Assembly: GCA_964035575.1 (NCBI GenBank)
Contig: OZ037930.1
Location: forward strand, 956,979-1,020,978
Origin: Rhynchopus sp. YZ270_cl-10
Taxonomy: Eukaryota > Euglenozoa > Diplonemea > Diplonemida > Diplonemidae
Length of the DNA stretch: 64,000 nt
Reading direction: 5' to 3'
Shown here: positions 35,646 to 45,839 of the stretch, in pieces
Numbering within the stretch: the first letter of the stretch is position 1
Layout of the letters: each line of letters begins with the position of its first letter
Made by a program: the position numbers and the translations under genes
The notes under the pieces: generated by a model
What the model was told of the DNA's origin: nothing
Database searches by the model: none
Seen by the model: only the letters and a program-made list of their open reading frames with translations

Positions 35646-37592
35646 TTAGCACTTCAGGCGGAGCTCGTCCACGTACACTGGGGCACGCCTGCTGGCAGCG
35701 AAGGAGACGCCGCTGATGGAGGTCACACCACGTGGCAGCGACGCCCACTCGCCCTCCTCTCCGTCCAGCACAACACGGTACTGGCGCTTGCCCCACTCAA
35801 ACTCAACCACGACGTTCTGGTAGCACTTCTCGCGGACACTGCCACGCGAGGTCTTCTGCCACACACCCCAGCCACGCGAGTACGCATTGTGCGCAAGGTA
35901 CCCGTTCACGCCGTACACGACGTTCACAAAGGTGCGAGACGACGTGTAAAGGCGCATCGTAAGGCGTGCGTTGTCGTCCTCGACGCGTGCGTACAGGGAC
36001 ACCTCAGACGGCTGCATCCTGCTGCCCAGTCTAAGCCACTGCACCGCGTGCTTGCGTGTCAGCTTCAGTGCGTTGCCCTTCTTGCTTGTCCTGCTGATGG
36101 TGGCCCCTCTGCACGAGATGCCAGTCTTCGTGTTGAAGCTGTAGTACACATCGCGGTGGCAGCTTGGCGGTGGTGTAGGGTGGCATGCCCTCCTGCACCA
36201 CTTCATCCAGTGCTTGCAGTACCTGCAGTAGGGCGAGGGTGCGTTAGTGTCAGATCCGTCAGAGGAGGATCCTGAGTTGGAAGATCCCGAGTTAGAAGAT
36301 CCGTCAGATGAGGAGCCTGAGCTTGAAGATCCCTCAGACGAGGATCCCTCAGAGGAGGACGCCGATCCTGGTGCGTCAGTTGGGGGCGCAACAGTCTCAG
36401 GGGCGTCAGTTGCGGGTGCATCAGTGGCTGGTGCGTCCGTCGCAGGTGCGTCAGTTGCTGGTGCGTCAGTTGGAGGTGCAGCAGTCTCAGGGGCGTCCGT
36501 TGCGGGCGCATCAGTGGCTGGTGCATCTGTCGCAGGTGCGTCAGTTGCTGGTGCGTCAGTTGGAGGTGCAACAGTCTCGGGTGCATCGGTCTCAGGCACA
36601 TCCGTTTCAGGCACGGGCACAGCGGTCTCTGGCACAAGAGTGTTGTCTGAGCACACAATGGCGTGCACAGCCACGAATGTGGGCACCTCTGTGAGCAAGA
36701 TCGGGAGGCCGAAGGCGTGCGCAAACTGCGAAGGGTCTGCAGTCACGTCTGTGCCCACAATGGGGAGCACAGAGCTGCCGGCGTGGATGCTGGCCTCTTG
36801 GAGTGTCCAGCCTGGCTGCATCGTCATGGAGACTGTCAGGACTGGGAAGAAGAGGTCAAGCTGCACATCCGCTGCCACCTGGCTGCCTGCCGCACAGGTG
36901 CCGGGCCCGACGAAGAGAGGGCCGTTCACAGAGGCGTCGACGGTGTTGGACCACCCGAAGGTGCTGCCCCCAATGAGGTTCGGGATGTCGTCGAAGCAGG
37001 TGTTCGAGTCAAGCCTGAGCCACGCGCTCTGGCACACTTCTGCCAGCAGCTCCAGCTCCTCTGCAGGCTCGGGTGCACTGATCGGGAGTACCGTGAGAAC
37101 AGACTCCTCGACATTACCAAAGGTGTCCTGCAGTGCACGGTACGCACGGTCGGTGGCGTAAAGCACACGCAGACGCTCGTTGACGTCAAGGTCTGCCATG
37201 GCTGTGTACGGCACACCCTCGAAGACGACACTGAACTTGTTGTCGTTCTCCTCCGACGTCACAACCTCACCACCCAGAGACCCAAGCAGCGCACGTTCAA
37301 TGAGTCCCATGAAGTCATTCAGGCTTGTCGTCGTGATCTTGCTGTCCACACCACGCGGCGGGAAGTTCACCTCCACAAGAAGGTGTGCACCTGCGTTCGG
37401 CTCATCACGCACACACACTGCGGCAGTCGACACACTGCTGAAGCCCTCCCCACACTCACACATAGCCGCCACGCACACTGCTGCACTGTCTCCGTTCTGC
37501 CTGCACGAGGAGTCACTCAAACACCAGTTGAACTCCATATCCGCAGCAGCATGCACACACAACAGCAACAACACTGCCACACGGCCACTCAT
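35646..37592 (-). CDS. Secreted Asp/Ala/Pro/Thr-repeat protein with C-terminal lectin-like domain, copy 1
   Basis: A single exon encodes 648 residues. Residues 1-18 form a signal peptide (VAVLLLLCVHAAAD). A Cys-rich EGF-like part follows (24-61), then a globular part of about 250 residues with paired Cys. Residues 321-408 are a mucin-like tract of TDAPA and PET units, 409-450 a Ser/Gly tract, both likely O-glycosylated stalks. The C-terminal domain (455-648) opens with a Cys cluster (CRYCKHWMKWCRRAC) and is rich in beta strands, ending YVDELRLKC, like laminin-G or concanavalin-type folds (inference). There is no membrane anchor, so it is probably secreted or wall-bound. A shorter paralogue lies at 45840-47291. 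The long plus-strand frames over this gene are shadows of its repeats. Confidence 0.75.
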   Translation of the reverse strand: MSGRVAVLLLLCVHAAADMEFNWCLSDSSCRQNGDSAAVCVAAMCECGEGFSSVSTAAVCVRDEPNAGAHLLVEVNFPPRGVDSKITTTSLNDFMGLIERALLGSLGGEVVTSEENDNKFSVVFEGVPYTAMADLDVNERLRVLYATDRAYRALQDTFGNVEESVLTVLPISAPEPAEELELLAEVCQSAWLRLDSNTCFDDIPNLIGGSTFGWSNTVDASVNGPLFVGPGTCAAGSQVAADVQLDLFFPVLTVSMTMQPGWTLQEASIHAGSSVLPIVGTDVTADPSQFAHAFGLPILLTEVPTFVAVHAIVCSDNTLVPETAVPVPETDVPETDAPETVAPPTDAPATDAPATDAPATDAPATDAPETAAPPTDAPATDAPATDAPATDAPATDAPETVAPPTDAPGSASSSEGSSSEGSSSSGSSSDGSSNSGSSNSGSSSDGSDTNAPSPYCRYCKHWMKWCRRACHPTPPPSCHRDVYYSFNTKTGISCRGATISRTSKKGNALKLTRKHAVQWLRLGSRMQPSEVSLYARVEDDNARLTMRLYTSSRTFVNVVYGVNGYLAHNAYSRGWGVWQKTSRGSVREKCYQNVVVEFEWGKRQYRVVLDGEEGEWASLPRGVTSISGVSFAASRRAPVYVDELRLKC

Positions 37593-37929
37593 CGTTCAGC
37601 TTTAAAGGATGTGATGTAATGTGTCAGATAAATATGCTGAGACGTGTTGAGGATGTTGTGGCAAAGTGGAAATAGAGTTGTATGCTGGAAAGGGGAAGTT
37701 TCTTCTGCTGCTCAAAAGGGGGGAGAGAGGGGGTTTTTTTGGATTTTTTGTTTTGATGGTATTTTACCTTTGTCTGAGGCATTGCAGATAAGTCACTGTG
37801 GCATTTGCAGGGTGAATACCATAGGTTATGACCCAAGAGTCTGCTGAACAAGGGAGAATTTGTAAGATGACTGTGCTCTCTTCGTGCACAACACATCTTC
37901 ACATAAACACCTCGAAGGGGAGGGGTAAC

Positions 37930-40386
37930 CAAGGTTGGCAGGTATATAATACACGGTGTATTTAATACTTGTATTTTATTGTATTTTATTGTATTTTATT
38001 CGGGGGGAAATTGAATTAAATACAATTAAATACACCACCCCCTGTTAGGGTTCATAAATGAACAAGATAAAACAAAAAGCTTGCGTTTCTTTTTACGAAC
38101 AGATTTTATGCTTCGCCCCGTACCCAAACGTAAACACCACTTTCAATCAGAAAAAATATTTTCCTCTCCTTTTTCTTCCACAATGGCAGGACGTCCTGAG
38201 TGCTGGTCAAAGAAGCACTTCGTGGAGAAGAAGGAGGGCGGTGTTTCGCACTATACGTGCAAACATTGCCAAATGGCGGTGGGGAAGGTGACAGGCACCA
38301 GGCTGAGGGGACACCTCGAGAAGTGCGAGAAGGCACCAGAGGACGTGAAGGAACGGGCGGGTTTGAAGAAGGAGCCAGAGAAGAAACGCAAAGCGGATGA
38401 CAAACCCGCATCAGAACAGCCCCCCGCAAAGAGGCCCAGGACTTCCATCAAGTCACAACTGGGTGCAGTGCCCAAACCGAGTGTGGACGAGTGCAAAAAA
38501 ATAAGGGCAGCTTGGGCGAGGTTTTTTTATTGCTCGGCTACACCATTCACACACAGTGAGCACCCCCTGTTCCAGGAGGCCCTTGAAATAACCCGCCCTG
38601 GCTTGGAGTGGAAGCAGCTTTCCTTTAACCGCAAAACTGTGGCAGGTCCTCTTCTCGACAACGAGTACACCGCCATCACCGACCCGCAGCTGAAAGCCCT
38701 CAGCAAAGCAGACGAGCTCGTCATCTTGTGTGACGCCTGGGAAGACGACAGGAAGGAGAAGCTGTTCACCATCTTGCTGTTTCACAACAGTAAGGCCACT
38801 CTGTTCAAGAGTGGGGTGCTAAAGGAAAAGGTGCACAACGCAGAGGAGCTGAAGAACCACCTACTCGACTTGCCCGCTGATATATTGGACAAAATCGTTT
38901 GTATCCTCGCAGACGGTGACTCAACAGCACAGTGTTCAGCCCGACTCTTCGCGGAGGAGGCAGAGAAGGCGGGGAGGAGGCACTGCGAGTACGGTGTTTG
39001 TGGGGCGCACTCCCTCTCACGAGGAACAAACGACGTGGTCGGCATGCACCGCGTTGCAGGAAAGGACTCCCCGTATGAGTTCAATTACCTGCACAAAGCG
39101 GTGGCAACGATTGCGGCATCCCTGCGCAACGTTGAGGGTTTGCGGCTGAAGTGGGAGGAAAAGGTGAAGGCGACTACAGGCAAGCAGGCCCGCCTGGTGG
39201 TGATCCCGGCGACAACAAGATGGACTACGATTGTGGCGACTTGGTCTGAACTGCAGATGAACAAAGAGGCGCTTGTCCTGCTGAGAGAAGACGCAAGCTT
39301 CGTCGCACAACTCCCCCACATCAAGGAGCTTCTCAGTAACTGGGATACCTTCTTGATGGTGAAGGAAGTGCTGGACTCCCTGGCACTTGGGGTGGAGTTG
39401 CTGCAGTCGAACGCCTCCCGCATCTCCTTTGTGATCCCAGTGTTCACAAAGGTCGTGGAGGTGGCCGGCCAGGTGCATGCAAAGATGAAGGGGGAGGAGA
39501 AGAAAAAAATGAAGGCCGTGGTCGAGCGTTTGCAGCGGCGCTTGGACGGGTACGCAGAGAAACCCTGGATCGTGGCTTCAACGGTGTTGCATCCTTTTTT
39601 CCTTTCAGAAATGTCAGAAGCTGAGAAGACGGCTTTGCCACGTGCTTTCGGGATGCTGGATGGTTTTAAGATTACTACTCCATTACGCAAAACTTGCGCT
39701 GCGTACTTGAAAAAGATCGGGGGTGCTGCAGTTTCAGGGGAGCTGCTTTCCTACGTCACACGCATAGGTATGGCAGCTGCGCTACCGCAGATCACACAAC
39801 ACACAACAACAGGCTTGTACGAGAAGGATGAAGACGAGGATGTGTGGGAGCAGTCGCGAGTGATGCCTGTTGAGAAATGGTGGGAAATGTGGGGTCTGCT
39901 CTACCCTGAATCGAAGTTAGCAGCGTTTGCGAAGAGACTGACAGGTGTACCCGCGAGCACAGCAGAGTCCGAACGCGTGTTTAGCCAGATGGGCTGGCAA
40001 AGCGAAAAACGGCGGAACCGCCTTCTCGGTGAGCGTGTACACAAGCTCACCGCCGTGTATAGGTTTTACAAGGAACAGGAGGGGGGAGGCGGGGGTGGGG
40101 GCGACTGGTGGTCCGGCCTTGACGAACTCGTCAAAGACATAGAAGAGGCCCAAAAAGCTGCCGAAAAGAAAAAGAAAACTGAGGAGAGAAAAAAAGAGGC
40201 CATAAACGTGGATGAGAACGACACTGGAGCTGCACAGCCAGACAGTGCAGCCTAACCCTAGGGTTGTATTTTATGTGTATTTTATGTGTATTTTATGTGT
40301 ATTTTATGTGTATTTAATTGTATTTAATTGTATTTTATTGTATTTTATGTACTAAATTATTGACCCCCTGTTCTAAACCAACCTTG
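37930..40386 (+). mobile_element. Apparently intact autonomous hAT transposon
   Basis: The 9-bp inverted ends are CAAGGTTGG and CCAACCTTG, flanked by a perfect 8-bp duplication GGGGTAAC (37922-37929 and 40387-40394). The subterminal regions carry tandem TATTTTAT repeats on both sides (about 37968-38005 and 40262-40350), probable transposase-binding zones. One uninterrupted transposase frame fills the middle. The corresponding site in the sister duplicate (near 47805-47815) has no insertion, so the element arrived after the duplication or was lost from copy 2. Confidence 0.9.
38183..40255 (+). CDS. hAT family transposase
   Basis: 690 residues from the ATG at 38183; an in-frame ATG 34 codons upstream is less likely because the BED finger begins shortly after this one. 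Residues 26-48 form a C-x2-C-x14-H-x3-C BED-type zinc finger, followed by a basic linker. The RNase H-like core shows LCDAWEDD (D184) and ILADGDS (D244 or D246), then CGAHSLS and TRWTTIV. The C-terminal dimerisation region has WGLLYPESKLAAFAKRL and the family hallmark TAESERVFSQMG, which supplies the catalytic Glu. The tail after a Gly run is charged. Nothing in the frame suggests decay. It is the only plus-strand protein gene recognised in the window and is flanked by the element's own ends. Confidence 0.93.
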   Translation: MAGRPECWSKKHFVEKKEGGVSHYTCKHCQMAVGKVTGTRLRGHLEKCEKAPEDVKERAGLKKEPEKKRKADDKPASEQPPAKRPRTSIKSQLGAVPKPSVDECKKIRAAWARFFYCSATPFTHSEHPLFQEALEITRPGLEWKQLSFNRKTVAGPLLDNEYTAITDPQLKALSKADELVILCDAWEDDRKEKLFTILLFHNSKATLFKSGVLKEKVHNAEELKNHLLDLPADILDKIVCILADGDSTAQCSARLFAEEAEKAGRRHCEYGVCGAHSLSRGTNDVVGMHRVAGKDSPYEFNYLHKAVATIAASLRNVEGLRLKWEEKVKATTGKQARLVVIPATTRWTTIVATWSELQMNKEALVLLREDASFVAQLPHIKELLSNWDTFLMVKEVLDSLALGVELLQSNASRISFVIPVFTKVVEVAGQVHAKMKGEEKKKMKAVVERLQRRLDGYAEKPWIVASTVLHPFFLSEMSEAEKTALPRAFGMLDGFKITTPLRKTCAAYLKKIGGAAVSGELLSYVTRIGMAAALPQITQHTTTGLYEKDEDEDVWEQSRVMPVEKWWEMWGLLYPESKLAAFAKRLTGVPASTAESERVFSQMGWQSEKRRNRLLGERVHKLTAVYRFYKEQEGGGGGGGDWWSGLDELVKDIEEAQKAAEKKKKTEERKKEAINVDENDTGAAQPDSAA

Positions 40387-41628
40387 GGGGTAACAGGGGA
40401 GCAGGGCAGCAACTCCTGTGGAATGATAAGCTATGGAAAACATTGTTCAGATGTGAGGAGGATGAGGAGGGAGGAGGTGGGTCAAGACAGGACAAACGTC
40501 CAAAGCACAACACTGTTGAATCCTTTAGACAAACGCGTCAAACATCTTTCACCACTGATACCAAAACCTCATCCCACCCAGGGCTTTTTCTAAATATGGG
40601 GTCCGGGGGGTCCAAAATCCAATCCGGGACACAAATTTTTTGGCAGATTTATTTTGTGCCAAAAACATCCTTATTTGCATTTTTGGGATTCACCCGTGCA
40701 GTGGTGGGGTCAATCTCGAAAATTGGACAATTTTTTGACCACTTAAATTTTTTGAAAATATGAGCCCGGTTGCTTATACGTGGGGCCCATTTTCGGCCAA
40801 AAAATGCTGCTCAAAAAAAAAATTCCCCTGAAAACTTTTCAGCCCCAAAACATACTGCGATTGGCATTTCCGGAATCTGTCCGCACTGTGGTGGGGTCAA
40901 TTTGCAGAAATGGCCAAGTTCTTGGTTTTGGTCAAAATGAGTGTAAGGTAAAGGGGCCAAGGTAAATCCCACAACCCAGATTTTCTCTCCCAGATGCTGA
41001 AACATGAAAATGCGCGAAAACACCGGCATTTGCATTTCCGGAATCCGTCCGTTCTGTGGTGGGGTCAATTTGCAGAATTGGGCAAGTTCTTGGTTTTTGT
41101 TAAAATGAGTACGGTGCCAGTGTGATGTTAGTGTAGAGAACAAGTTTTCTAAGAAACCCCATCATAGCACCTCCGGCATGCAGCCTGGTGCGCCCTCTCT
41201 GTTTTTTCAGAAAATATCAAAAACCCCGTGTCTTGCACAATCTGGAAGAAAACTTTCCAACACAAAAAAAATCGGCAACTTTCTTCAAGTAGAAAGCCCA
41301 TCACCCCTCTCTTGGTAAGTACTGTAGTACGTGCAAATTTTTTGGCAGCCCTGTATATAAGCCCCGTGCAAATTTTTTGGCAACTTTCATTTTCCAAAAA
41401 TCAGGGACAGGGACAGGTTTTTAGAAATAGCCCTGATCCCACCTGAACAAAAAAAAAAAAAAAAAAAATGGCTTGAAATACAAAAATGAAGTTGATAGTG
41501 TAAAGTGTAAAGTGCAAACGCCTCTGGGACGCAGGCTTTTGTTTATACAAAAGACCTCTCTCGTGAACAGTGTGTCACGGAGGTATTAGGGCCCATAATT
41601 AGGGGTAAATACAAAACAAAATAACTAT

Positions 41629-41786
41629 TTATTACTGTAAAATAAAGTAGACTTTATTTTACGCGATATTTCCAGGTGCACGAGTGTGTATTTTTTTCCC
41701 GAGCGAAGCGAGGGAAAAAAAAATACACGAGTGCACCTGGAAATATCGAGTAAAATAGTGAAGTCTACTTTATTTTGCAGTGATAA
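41629..41786. mobile_element. Near-perfect 158-bp palindrome
   Basis: TTATTACTGTAAAATAAAG at left is matched in reverse at right (CTTTATTTTGCAGTGATAA). Both arms contain GGTGCAC and ATACAC, around a centre CGAGCGAAGCGAG. Such foldback structure is typical of small MITEs. CTTTATTTTAC motifs recur at 42036-42185. Confidence 0.65.
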
Positions 41787-41798
41787 GTTGTTTTATTT

Positions 41799-42234
41799 GT
41801 CTAGTAAAAACACGATATACGCAATCCCTCTATAAAACGAATAAAATGATGTTGACCAAAGAGTGGAGGGGGTGTGGGTGGACTACTACAAAAAACAGGG
41901 GCGACATAAGGGCACTGTTTCTCATGCAGAACAATGAACAATAAAGTGGGGAGTACCCAGTTTCCCAGGTACAGGTACACAGGTACACAGGTCCCATAAT
42001 CTTCGTACAGCTCCTCCATTTTCCAGCACACTTTATTTTACTCGGTTTTTCGTGGTGCGCTGGTGAAAAAAGTAGGGGAAACCCTCTTCTCCAGTGTGTA
42101 AAACTTTATTTTACGGAGTAAAACTTTATTTTACAGCTCCATAGAAAACCCTCGTGCGAGCTGTAAAATAAAGTCCACTTTATTTTATTCGTTTTATAGA
42201 GGGATTGCACGTATAAAGTGTTTTTACTAGACAT
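41799..42234. mobile_element. Inverted-repeat element (GTCTAGTAAAAACAC ends)
   Basis: The left end GTCTAGTAAAAACAC, followed by CAATCCCTCTATAAAACG, is found inverted at the right (42180-42234). The middle holds several ACTTTATTTTAC units. No target duplication was found, and the element adjoins the palindrome at 41629-41786. Confidence 0.55.
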
Positions 42235-43059
42235 ATAAAAAGAAAGACAGAGAGGAAGAGAAAGTTGCGAGAGAACAAAGAACTCCCTATGAATAGTCAC
42301 CCAGACAGATGCAGGTGTAGTGTATTGATTTGATGCTTTCACTTATTTTGATAAATTGTTGTAGTGTAGGTTGCCTCAGGTTGTGTTTCCACAGTTTGTG
42401 CAATCTCCACATTCTCAATTTTTTTTTTTTGTTTTCGTAACGCCAAACTCTCGAACCTTTTGTTTGATTGAGCTGACCGAATCGCTGAATAATCGTGCGT
42501 GGTTTGACTTCAACTCTCTGGAATAATTTCAGATAAAATTCAAGACTCTACACCACTACGATAATTTGAGAAATCCAGAAAGATTCAGACATGAAATTCC
42601 CAGGGTTGGGCGTGAAAAAAAAACATTATCAAAATAAAATAACGAAGCCATTAGCTATGAAAAGATGAATCTACAGAACCTTTTGAAATTTTGCTTGGTA
42701 ACTGTGTGCCTCGACGTCACTAATCCACGCACAGCTACCTGGAAATTTAAAAAAAACCGTATGGTTGGCGGAGGGTGGGGAAGATGGTTGCTTTTGTTTT
42801 TGTCTTGCAATATTTGTGTAATAAAAAGAGGGCAAGAAAAGGGTTGAGAACGTCTTTTGTTGGAAAGAAAAAGAATGAATGGTTAAGCTTAAGTTAAGGT
42901 GTTTCGTAAGAAGAGTAACTCTGATCGGTAAGTAAAAGGGAAAAAAAAAGGCTTTTATTTTGTTGATTGCTCAATTCCCCTATTGGAGAGATGATTGGCA
43001 ACCGTATCGGAGGAACTATTTCTCCTTCAAGCTACGCTTGAAGGTTATTATTTCATATG

Positions 43060-44103
43060 GCAGCGTCCGCGAAAGACCCCCCCCTAAAGCTAACATCCAT
43101 GCTTATTGGTATTTCACTAATTAAAATTTTGGTATTTTATAAGATTTTTTTTTACAATGAACTCAGAGTTAAGTTTCTGAGCTCATTAAAAAAAAAATCG
43201 GTGAAAAATTCCGAGTAGGTATTAATTTAGATAGGAAAAGCTATGTCAACAGCTATGTGTCCCCTTATTTTACCTGTAAATACTAAGGATATACAAGGAA
43301 ATCCTCACAAACACCCATATAACCACCCATAGAACAACACAACAGGGGGAAATGTAATCAGCAGCCAAAGCATTCGCTCAGGAGCTGAAAACCCGGCCTT
43401 TCCGAGGCCTAAAAAACTTCGCCGAGCTGCAGGTGTATGCAGGGGTCCACTGGCAGGGGGGCAAAGGGTGGGGCGCGAGGAGCTGGATGCGCGAGGTGTG
43501 TAGCTCGAAGCATATGTCCCTCCATATGCAGAAGACAACCACCAGGAGAAAAGGGGTGTCCGCCGTTTACTACTCCTGTAGTTGCATCAGCGACACCCTC
43601 AGGACAGTGACAGCGAGACGGAGGAGGAAGAGGAGGAACAGGCGGACAATTGTCTGTAACTCTTGGAGAGACTCATCACGGAGGTCAATAGGGTCACTCA
43701 AAAAAGGGGGTTTTCTGCGAGAAAGTCGACGTCGCCGCAGACGACCCGGAGCGTGAAGCTCTTTCGCGCTCTATTTAGAGTGTTCGGAGGGGGCGACAAG
43801 CCTCCACCCCCCTTTCCTCCCCCCTTTTTGATAATGGGTTTAGAGACAGATATTAGTGAATTCCTTCCTATATCCTTAGTATTTACAGGTAAAATAAGGG
43901 GACACATAGCTGCTGACATAGCTTTTCCTATCTAAATTAATACCTACTCGGAATTTTTCACCGATTTTTTTTTTAATGAACTCAGAAACTTAACTCTGAG
44001 TTCATTGTAAAAAAAAATCTTATAAAATACCAAAATTTTAATTAGTGAAATACCAATAAGCATGGATGTTAGCTTTAGGGGGGGGGTCTTTCGCGGACGC
44101 TCC
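43060..44103. mobile_element. DNA transposon remnant with about 235-bp inverted repeats
   Basis: Arms 43060-43293 and 43869-44103 are near-perfect inverse copies, starting GCGTCCGCGAAAGACCCC. Between them lie 575 bp of different composition, with protein-like but interrupted frames (AKAFAQELKTRPFRGLKNFA; TRSVKLFRALFRVFGG). Long inverted repeats with a short core fit a Mutator-like or foldback element. Beyond a shared ATAT no target duplication is evident, so the class is undecided. Confidence 0.65.
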
Positions 44104-44342
44104 CATATACTTTCTTTTCTTAAAGAAACGAAAAGAAAGCAAAGAGGGTGCGACAAATGCACCCTTGCTTTTTTTTTGAAGGTTAAAAAAAAGGGGGGTG
44201 AGAAGTGTATACTACTGTACTGTGATGTGTATCAGGTATTCTCAAGGGCAATTATCACAATACAGCCACCACTCAGGGTGAGTGTGGTGTTTTTGGCCAC
44301 AAGAAGCTCTCAAATGGAATTGCTTGTGGCAAGCCAGGTGAA

Positions 44343-44371
44343 GGGGGGGGGGGGGGGGGGGGGGGGGGGGG
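44343..44371. repeat. Poly(G) tract of about 29
   Basis: An uninterrupted G run, exceptional even in this homopolymer-rich window. Other G runs (14088-14107, 4248-4262, 15305-15318) sit at transposon ends. Length may be uncertain because of sequencing. Confidence 0.7.
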
Positions 44372-45839
44372 TAAATACCAAAAAATGAATGTGCCTCGTT
44401 GTGTCCACACACCCAATTCCTCCCAACGGTACCCTAAGGCCAGGAACTACTCACAGTCGAACTCATCTCGACTCTTTGAAAAGAGTCTTTTTGTCGTTAT
44501 GTTTGGCTTTTAACAGAGGTTGTGTTGTGTTGTGAGGTGTCTCCTGTCTGGGTTGTATTGGTGGATTTCGCAGTTTATGAGTGTTTCTTTCGTATTTCTT
44601 TATTGTACGGTATTTTGTTTTGCGTATAAAAATCCTGAAGAAGGCAGTATTTTTTAAAAAAAATACATAATACTCCACCGTACAATCACGGATTGCGATT
44701 TGTGAACAAAAATCCTGACAGTACAATCATGGGTAATAATTGTACGGCAGCATTTCGTTCACACATCCAGAAAACTGAGTTTCCGACCCCCAAAAAAAGA
44801 AATGTGGCACATGGGGGTAGACAGTAGCAAAAAGATCACGTTCAAGAACAACACACTCTTGGAACCCACATTTCCGTGACTGTGTAAAGGTCATTGCGAG
44901 GACTCTGAAGCTAAAAGACCTGTTTATGGGCCAAACGTTCAGAAGAATCGCAACACAGGCGCTTTTCGATGAGGGAACACTATCAGCAAATGGCAGTCAG
45001 TCACATAGGCTGGACCTCCGAAAGGATGCTCAGACACCGTGCCACTACTGCTTCATCAACCAAACGCACAATTGTGGAGACACTCAAGGGCAAGAAGACC
45101 TACAGACCAAACAGCACCGCGCTCATGCCCTCTCCAAGCACACAGGGAATTTAAACCTTTCGTACTCGAAATAACCACAGTGCGGTAGTCAGGTGAATGA
45201 CAACACAAATGACATCTCACAAATATGACAACCCCAGGGATGTCATTGTAAGCTACAAAAAAAAGGTGGGGAAGGGAGAGGGAGGGGGAAACGAGAGGGC
45301 CCTCATTATTGTTTGATATTGTCAGCAGACGCAGCAACTCCATTTCTGTCGTTGTTGTTTTTTGTTTGAATTTGGTGCTTTAAAAAAAACAGAATCGACA
45401 TTAGTGATGCTGTCGCTGTACTATAATGCTTGACAAGAATTGAGTGAGGGAGGTGTAGCTGGGTACAGTGCATGCACCCTTGTAGACGCAGGTACAAAAC
45501 AAGAAGAGAAAAAAAAAAGAGAAAAATTGAAAGTGCAAACGCTTCACCGTTCATCGGATGCAGACATCATAAAAATAAGCAACTTAGGGGTTGGGAGGGA
45601 AATGGTAGTTGTTGATGCAGGCACCTCCGACCCTGATGCCTGACACCCTGCTTCTGACATCAGTCTGATGCTCTGGGAGACGGATTCCAAAAATGCAAAT
45701 GCTAGTGTTTTAAAAGCAGTTACACGATTGCTCCTAAGATCAGCGATGATAGAGTGGCATCAAGGCTCTGATTTCACGCATGCCATGTGTGCCTAGGGGG
45801 TGGTCTCTTGTTTTCTCGTATTGAGGGAGAGGGGGTTGG

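Larger units (their letters stand above)
36240..42352. repeat. Segmental duplication, copy 1
   Basis: Homologous to 45860-48220. Matching pieces are 36240-37929, 40387-40577 and 42233-42352; the first covers the 5' four-fifths of the secreted-protein gene and its upstream flank. The gaps are filled by the hAT transposon at 37930-40386 and by about 1.65 kb of repeats (40578-42232) that copy 2 lacks. Confidence 0.8.
742..42410 (-). repeat. Dispersed poly(A)-tailed short element, family B (about 63 nt)
   Basis: Read on the minus strand the copies begin GTGGAGATTGCA, continue with a CTGTGGCAACACAACCGAGG block and end ACTCCAACAATTTTTC before an A-rich run. Copies: 742-808, 2963-3025, 32700-32785 (carries a T-rich insertion) and 42350-42410. 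The span covers first to last copy and is not continuous. The last 20 or so bases resemble the end of family A (CTAATACAACCAAGTTTTC), so the two families probably share an origin. They are not tRNAs: no cloverleaf can be drawn. Their function is unknown. Confidence 0.65.
40578..45839. other. Repeat-dense region without a supported gene
   Basis: It contains a repeated block (40640-41120: three variants of GTGGTGGGGTCAAT with fitting flanks), the palindrome at 41629-41786, an inverted-repeat element at 41799-42234, a family B copy (42350-42410), the long inverted-repeat element at 43060-44103, a partial palindromic MITE (44215-44285) and a G run of about 29 (44343-44371). At 44830-45170 two overlapping plus frames (ALFDEGTLSANG; SHIGWTSERMLRHRATTAS) look like decayed protein, but I cannot assign them. 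Confidence 0.5.

Noticed and set aside
36247-37619. Long plus-strand open frames (over 300 codons) opposite the secreted repeat protein, and the matching pair at 45952-47318
   Set aside because: They are antisense reflections of the Asp/Ala/Pro/Thr repeat and G+C-rich coding DNA. The minus-strand reading has a signal peptide, Cys pattern and domain order; the plus readings have none.
44830-45170. Possible recombinase-like coding remnant
   Set aside because: Peptides such as GWTSERMLRHRA look protein-like, but no catalytic pattern can be completed and two frames compete. It is too weak to assign.
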